This document shows, in pieces, positions 58,329 to 64,000 of a stretch of DNA of 64,000 nt (its first letter is position 1; each line of letters opens with the position of its first letter). The notes under the pieces were generated by a model, which did not search any database, was not told the origin of the DNA, and saw only the letters and a list, made by a program, of their open reading frames with translations. Origin of the DNA: Microbotryum silenes-acaulis (Eukaryota; Basidiomycota; Microbotryomycetes; Microbotryales; Microbotryaceae); assembly GCA_003665825.1 (NCBI GenBank), contig QPFY01000007.1:434001-498000 (forward strand), read 5' to 3'. Made by a program: the position numbers and the translations under genes.

Positions 58329-60887
58329 TTAGACCTCGTGCACGATCGCGACCGTCTGACCGAATTGCTTAATCTCGCAGTCAATCTCAGGAACACCCGT
58401 CTCATGAACGATGCACGCAAAATCAGTCGTCTGGCAAGATGGGAACCAATTCCGAAAGAAGCAGCGCACGTGTCAGCGAGCGCAGATCGTAGCAGAGCGC
58501 AAGGAGAGGTTCAAGGCAAAACTCACCGCATCCAGAGCGACGATCGGGTGGTGCCAAACATTGGGGTGGTACGAGATGCCTTGCGAGTGGGTCGCCATAA
58601 ACGCCCTCAGCGTCTTGAGGTCAGGCTGTCCATCCGTCTCGTTCGGCAAGCACACCAACACGAGGTACCGACCGCCTCCACCTCCCATCGGTACGAAAGC
58701 CTGACTTGAGAACTCGTGGCGTTCGAGCACAGTCACGGGCCATTCTTCCTTGCCCGTCTGGGCCGACTTGACCCCGTTCTGCGCGTCGCAACGGAAGACA
58801 CAGAAATTGACTTGGCCTTTGACGTCCGGTCGAGAAGAGGGTTGCACCCACGTCACGGGCGACAAGTGGTTAAACTTGAACGCCGTGCCAAAGTTGACGG
58901 GCTTGATCACGACGTCCTTGCGCGCCGATCGATGGTCGGGGTACGATTGGATCACCGAGCCGTACTTGGCGAACGCATCACCGGTCAAAGGAACGGCGGG
59001 GACCTGCGGGACTCGGTGACTCGACTTGGCCGGGACGGCTGGCGGCAGACCGTTCGGTCCGGATCCGTTGGTATCGTTCAAAAGGTTGGTTGCCGGCGAG
59101 GGGAGCGGGCTGAGCCCCTTGTAGGAAGGGAATCGGGATGCCCTTCGGCCAAAAAGGCGAACACGTTTGACACCGCCATCTGTAGGGACCCAGAACCTCG
59201 GCCTCGTTCAGATGGATTCCCAGTCTTGATCAAACGGCGCTCTCGACCCACCAGGATAAATGCTGAGTCGAACATGTGTCCACGGCTTTTCGGGGTGCTC
59301 GAGCTGGAAGAAATGCTGACGGTGGGGCCCAAGTCGTGTTTGACCCAAAATCAAGGTCCAGTCGGCATCTTGTGCGGGCAGTTTCTGTGTCAAAGCGAGA
59401 ATCATGATCTTAGTCAGTCGACGAATTTTGAAGGACGGTGTCTGCGATGATGGAGAAATCTCACCTCGTCCGAAACGATTCCGTACAGTTCAGCAGATTG
59501 AGGGAAATTGCCAACAAAGTGGTTCGTGTCGAGATCGGCCCATTCCAAGTAGCCAGGCTCGGCGCTGGTAAAATCGTATGCGACGAGTCAGAAACAGGAA
59601 TTTGCGTATCCCCTTTGTGGAACGGAGACCGGACTCACAGCTGAATAACAACCCAATCGCCTTTGCCTGTCCCGAGACGCCCGCGACTCCTCTTGGTTTC
59701 CCAGCCATCACCCATATCCTTCCCTCGTCCGGGCAAGATCAAGTTGCCACCGCGACCGAAATGTTGATCGCTCTCACCCGTGACCATACCGCCGTTGAGG
59801 ACGTGGGCCAAATCGACGGCCTCCTCTGCGGGTCCCGAAGGCGCGGGTACGACGAAGCCGTACGCTCGGAAACGACCGATCCCGCCGTCCGGGTGCATGG
59901 TCAGCTTGACGTGGGTCGTCGGGGCCGAGACCTCGTCAAAGCGGAACAGATGTCGTTGTGCTGGTCCAAGGGGCGTGATGGGTAGCAGAGGAGTCCACTG
60001 CTCGGCAGAGGGATCCGAGATTGAGGTTAGCTTCTGGTCGCTGCATTGGATAATCAAATAATGTAACATACAAGTGGGCTGCTCTCGGTGATGGTCTCAC
60101 CCTCGGGGATACAGGCGCCCCATACTCCGCTAGCCGGAGATCTGTTCAAGTCGAGCAACCACGTGGGGGGGATTCCGACGTTATCAGCTGATCCGTGCTC
60201 CGTGAGCTCGTCCGGTCCGATTGCGGGCCGCGGAGGGACTCAACTCGTTCCCTGAAAAGTGTCCGGTATCGATATCGCATCCCTGAAGTGTCCCCAATGC
60301 ACCGAGCTTAATGATGACCCAGTCGTATGTCTCACAATGCCTCCTCGATTCCCAGCCTGTGTGTTCTCGCAGTATACCGAGGCCAATTAGTCTTCCAGAT
60401 CCTGCACAAGGCACCCTTCTTCCGATATACAGAGGATAACTGACCATCGAACAAGGCTCCGTTGGGACCGAATTGGCCCTTCAGACTCTCACTCGGCTGT
60501 GTGAGCGATAAGCAGGCGGTTGTAGCTGGATTCTGTCAGTGAGTGAGCTCGGGTCGGCCGAGCTTCGGCTTTACGGTTGGAGACGACTTACAGGCACTCG
60601 CAGCAAGCATTCTGCCGGAGCAAAGAACTCGTCCGATACGGCGACGATCGAGCCTCCCAGGGCTTCCGAGGAGAGCTCTACAGCGCCATCACGGGCAGCG
60701 GGCCATCGAGCGGAAACAGCGGAAACAGCGGACGAAGCATGGGAGGAAGATCAACCGAGGGTCAGCCGGTGATCAAGTACCCGCGTCGTTCGCAGGGGCA
60801 CTTTATAGACAACATATCCGCCATTCACGACTTACCGATACAAGTGCCAAAGGTCTGGTCAAATTGGTCGAGTGGAACCCAAGTCAT
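58329..60887 (-). CDS. Fused allantoicase-ureidoglycolate lyase
   Basis: Two steps of allantoin breakdown in one polypeptide: allantoate to ureidoglycolate plus urea, then ureidoglycolate to glyoxylate plus urea. ATG 60887 (MTWVPLDQFDQTFGTCI) joins [53 protein letters not shown] and DIDTGHFSGNE. The second allantoicase repeat follows: DLAHVLNGGMV, SDQHFG, LPGRGKDMGDGWETKRSR, YLEWADLDTNHFVGNFPQSAELY, LGPHRQHFFQLE. Without a stop, DGGVKRVRLFGRRASRFPSY runs through a short linker (about 59055-59120) into the lyase: FAKYGSVIQSYPDHR, FVPMGGGGGRYLVLV, LRAFMATHSQGISYHPNVWHHP, and after a last intron DFACIVHETGVPEIDCE, stop TAA 58329-58331. Similar fusions have been reported in Cryptococcus, as far as recalled. 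Cytosolic or peroxisomal location is unknown. Confidence 0.87.
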
Positions 60888-62491
60888 GTCGAATGCAGCA
60901 ACGGTTGCGGAAGAGAGCGGAGGTGGGAAGGAGACGAACCCGGAGTCGAAGCGGCGGCGGCGTCTCATCTTGACCCAGCCCCGGAGAAGGCGGACGACAG
61001 CGGCGCACGGTGATCGCGGAGCGACGGGCTGATTCCGCCGGTGCGCCTCGGAGGCGTGAAGGGAGGCTCCTATCCACTCATCCCGTCGAAATCGCATGGC
61101 TTACAGCAGCGCCATTTGTGTAATCACTTTCAAAGGGGCGCTTTTCACCACGAGGTCAGGCGAATCAAAAGCGTGAATCCCATCAAGCGATCGGCACGAA
61201 ATGAAAGCCAGCGACTCGGATGCAGTATGATAAAAGCCGAGACGAAGCTACCGACGTTGATTGAAGTAAGTAAAAGCCTTTTCAAAGAATGAGATCAATG
61301 TAGAGGCCAGAACTTTAGCCCGAAAAACATCACTATGCGACGAAGCCGCCGACACCATGGCGCTTCGAGTGATAATGTCCGCCATGGGCTGCAGTGGTGA
61401 AGAAGGCCGGGGCTGCCGGGAGCTTAGGAGAGGAGGGCGCTAACGTAGGGGTCCATGTGGACGTTCAGAAGCTTGCCAGGCGAGCGGCCGCTGACTTGGA
61501 AACTGCCAAACGCCCAGTCGCCCCAACAGGTCTTGTGACCACACGCGGTCACGCACCGTCGGGAATTCGAAGGTCCGGGGGACCAGGAGCCCAGCAGCTC
61601 CGCCAAAGCAAGGAGACCCCGAATTGAAGCCGGAGCACCACCGACTGCTGCTTATGGTCACCTACTGAGTCTTTCGAATTCGCAGGGCGGCCACGTCTCT
61701 GAAATGGAACGTAGCACGTGGGTAACCGTCGGTGGAGGCTCGAACGGAATCGCAGGGAACTCCCTCCCTCCGAGTGAGTGTGATTGAGCAACGGGCAGTT
61801 CGACGATGTCTAAGAGATCAAACCCTCGGAAAGACAGATCAAGCAGACCACCACTGAGATCGCTCCGACGGATAACAACCTGCTTTGGTGACGACTCCAT
61901 GTTGATAGCGCTAAGCCCGCTTCGGCCGAGCAGGCGGGAAAGGGGTGAATCTGACGCTAGAGAATACCTTTCGACGTTGATAAGGGACGTCGCATCGGCA
62001 CCACCCCGTATCCCATCTCGATGTTGGACAAGATGTGTCTATCGAGGTCTCAGCAGTCGTCACTTCACCTAGTAAGGCGTCTCCACAGCACTGGATCAGC
62101 CGGTGATGCAGTCGAGAAAAGGTCTACTCCGCCTTTGAATGCCCGCCACATCGCGCCCAAAAGTGTCTCACCTCGACCCCTCAGTGGTCCGAGTGATACT
62201 CGTTGCAAACTGGTATACCAACAAGGCAGGCGGGGTGCACAAATTTGATGTCTTACACAGAATTGAATCGGTGTAATAAAAAATCGATATTGCACGAAAC
62301 GCATCAAGCGCCGTATCAAACGTGACAAAGACAAATCTTAAAGATGAAAGTAGCGGAAGACGGTCTGGACAAATCTCACTCCTGGCAGAGACAATGCCCA
62401 AGACTCGGGAGGTTCTGAAAGAGTGGCGAAGGCCAGTCCAACCGGGGGTGCCAATAATGAACAACGTAAACTGGGCGGGATGGAGCAGGGA
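60888..62491. other. Intergenic, no confident gene
   Basis: About 1.6 kb. Overlapping minus-strand frames at 61424-61900 could be pieces of an unrecognised small gene (one starts MESSPKQVVIRRSDLSGG), but frames do not join cleanly and no domain is visible. The right end carries the 3' flank of the GH28 gene. Confidence 0.35.
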
Positions 62492-64000
62492 CTATGTGGC
62501 CTGGTAAGCAATGTCTTCGAGACGACGCTTAGCGAGGCGCAGGGATCTGTGTGTGTGTGTGTGCGAACCGTGACCTTGGTGGTGACCGTGATGCTTGGAC
62601 TTGGGTCGGTGTGACTGCGAAGACTTGGGGTCTTGGTGAGTCTTCGGGAGGGGAGTCGCGAGAAGAGGAGTCGAGCCAGTGTCGGGATCAGCCGGAGAAC
62701 CAGCGGTGCTGTTACCGGACGTGTCGTGCGAAGAAGGATCCAGACTTTTCGAAGAGTCGGTGGAATCGTCTCCTGGGGCAGGATGACGAGGAGTCGGTTT
62801 TGACCCTTCAGAACCGGAAGAGCTATGGCTGACAAAGGAGTCGACAGGGGTATTACGAAGCTTGCCCGGAAGGCCACCGTTGATCATGAGGGATTCGAAG
62901 TTCCAGTCGTTGCACTTCCCGGGTGCACAGACCGCGCCAACGCGCCATGCCCCGGGGCTGACTTCGATGTGGGTGTTCATGCCCGTGAATTTGATGTCGT
63001 TGATTTGCATCTCGGTCGAAGGAACTTGGCCGAGACTTGCCTTCGTATCGACCTTCGCATGTTCCTGGTAGTCTGAAATAACATGTTAAATGGTTGATTA
63101 GGGTTGATAGACGCTCAGACAGCACCAATAAATTATTTTGAGGATTTGTACTTGCTCTGGTTGAACAGCACCCCGAATTTCCGCGCACCGGTGCACTACA
63201 TTTTCACCCACAGGCTCAATCTTTTGTGAATCTCGGAGTGGACAGATCGCGAGCGCAAGTGAGAAGCCATAAGACTCACAGTGTTGTTCGAGTATGTAAC
63301 ATCCTGAACCAGTGAGTTCTTCAAGTTGGGGAAAGCCTTGACTCGGAAGCACTGCTCTGAATTCACGATTCTGGAGTCTTCTACTCGCACGTTGGTGACC
63401 TGCTGATCGCTACAGGGCTGACGGAACACTGTTTCAGGGAGGTACAGCGGACACAAGAGCGGAAAGGGCCGGCCCACCTCTGCATGGACCCGATCGAAAT
63501 ACCGTGACCATTGTGGCAGTTGACGTTACTGATGACGGTGTTCTTCGCACTGTTGAGGGCGATGCAGTCCTGAAGCCGAGCGGAGAGGAAAGGTCAGGTT
63601 GAGTGCTAGAACCAGAAGTGGATACCCACTTGGGAGCGCGCTCACATCTTGATTGTACACGGTGCAATTGTCGATGGTGAGGCCGGTCGATGAGGAGACA
63701 CCAAACCCGTCGGTACTGGATGTTTTACCAAAGACCGCATCGTCAGATACGATCTTCTGCAATGGCTTCCTTCGTGGAACCTGGAAGACGCCTCAGTGGG
63801 AGAGCAACTCACTTGCGCCCTTGGGCATCCCCAGCACGGTCATCGATGAAAACGTTCCTCACCAACAAAGGCTCGGGATTCTGGATGGAGACGGCTTGGG
63901 CGGGGGTGTTTAGGATGACGAGATCTTGGAATACACCGCTCCCAATTATGTGGAGCGTAGGGGAAGGCTTCTGTTCTGCTCAAACAGGGGTGTTTTGTTC
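62492..64000 (-). CDS. GH28 polygalacturonase-like enzyme, 5' end outside the window
   Basis: Secreted pectin-cleaving beta-helix enzyme by family. Exons, read from the window edge: PSPTLHIIGSGVFQDLVILNTPAQAVSIQ, then STDGFGVSSSTGLTIDNCTVYNQ, DCIALNSAKNTVISNVNCHNGHGISIGSM, VRVEDSRIVNSEQCFRVKAFPNLKNSLVQDV and TYSNNTV. Catalytic motifs of the family are present: an Asp in STDG, the DDC pair across an exon join, the His in CHNGHG, and RVK where RIK is usual. The last exon (62492 to about 63010 and upstream) ends in an unusual Ser/Pro-rich tail with KHHGHHQGHGSHTHTHR, absent from typical GH28 enzymes. Stop TAG 62492-62494. The start and signal peptide lie beyond 64000. Confidence 0.82.

Noticed and set aside
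61424..61900. Overlapping minus-strand frames that might form a small two-exon gene
   Set aside because: Frames do not join with good splice sites and no domain is seen; kept only as a note in the intergenic entry.

Overview
The window looks like nuclear DNA of a GC-rich basidiomycete fungus. The genes are split by many short introns (one of 41 nt), several encode fungal housekeeping proteins, and the mobile elements are ones known from basidiomycetes: a KDZ-type transposase, Ty1/copia, and short Helitron-like elements. Assignment to the Pucciniomycotina or Microbotryomycetes is a guess from general style and is not proven by any marker here. Gene models were built by joining exons where splice sites, reading phase and protein families agree. 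Several real genes are invisible as single open frames.

Left part (1-30 kb), mostly genic. First comes a tandem array of three related single-pass membrane proteins with cytoplasmic PY motifs (copy 1 intact, copy 2 with a shifted start, copy 3 decayed). Then come two cytochrome b561 genes on the minus strand, one with a DOMON domain (5955-7904) and one without (9172-10440). COG2 and a large Pro/Ser-rich protein whose start codon appears to be made by splicing follow. CMC2 is divergent from that gene, and PPM1 (PP2A methyltransferase) and an ASNSD1-type asparagine synthetase-like gene lie beyond it. A second DOMON-b561 gene (23686-26008, plus) and a heat-shock-factor-type transcription factor (26767-29340, minus) close this part.

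Middle part (30.7-46.6 kb), an accessory block full of mobile DNA. It holds a 5.4 kb element with 127-bp near-perfect terminal inverted repeats carrying a KDZ transposase relic and an unrecognised cargo gene. Next are two head-to-tail Helitron-like miniature elements, a copia RT/RNase H fragment bracketed by 42-bp inverted repeats, and a degraded copy of the HSF gene 3' end. A tRNA-like Pol III gene with a UUA anticodon loop and a palindrome-rich repeat patch follow. The block ends with a complete copia retrotransposon with identical LTRs and a 5-bp target duplication.

Right part (46.6-64 kb). A Pcl/Pho80-type cyclin is followed by about 5 kb of gene-poor, pyrimidine-rich and repeat-bearing DNA with a third Helitron-like copy. 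Then come cytoplasmic tryptophanyl-tRNA synthetase with a long N-terminal extension, a fused allantoicase-ureidoglycolate lyase (purine nitrogen recovery), and a GH28 pectinase cut by the window edge.

The most novel-looking items are the PY-motif membrane protein array, the TIR element with its cargo gene, the miniature Helitron family, and the UUA tRNA-like gene.
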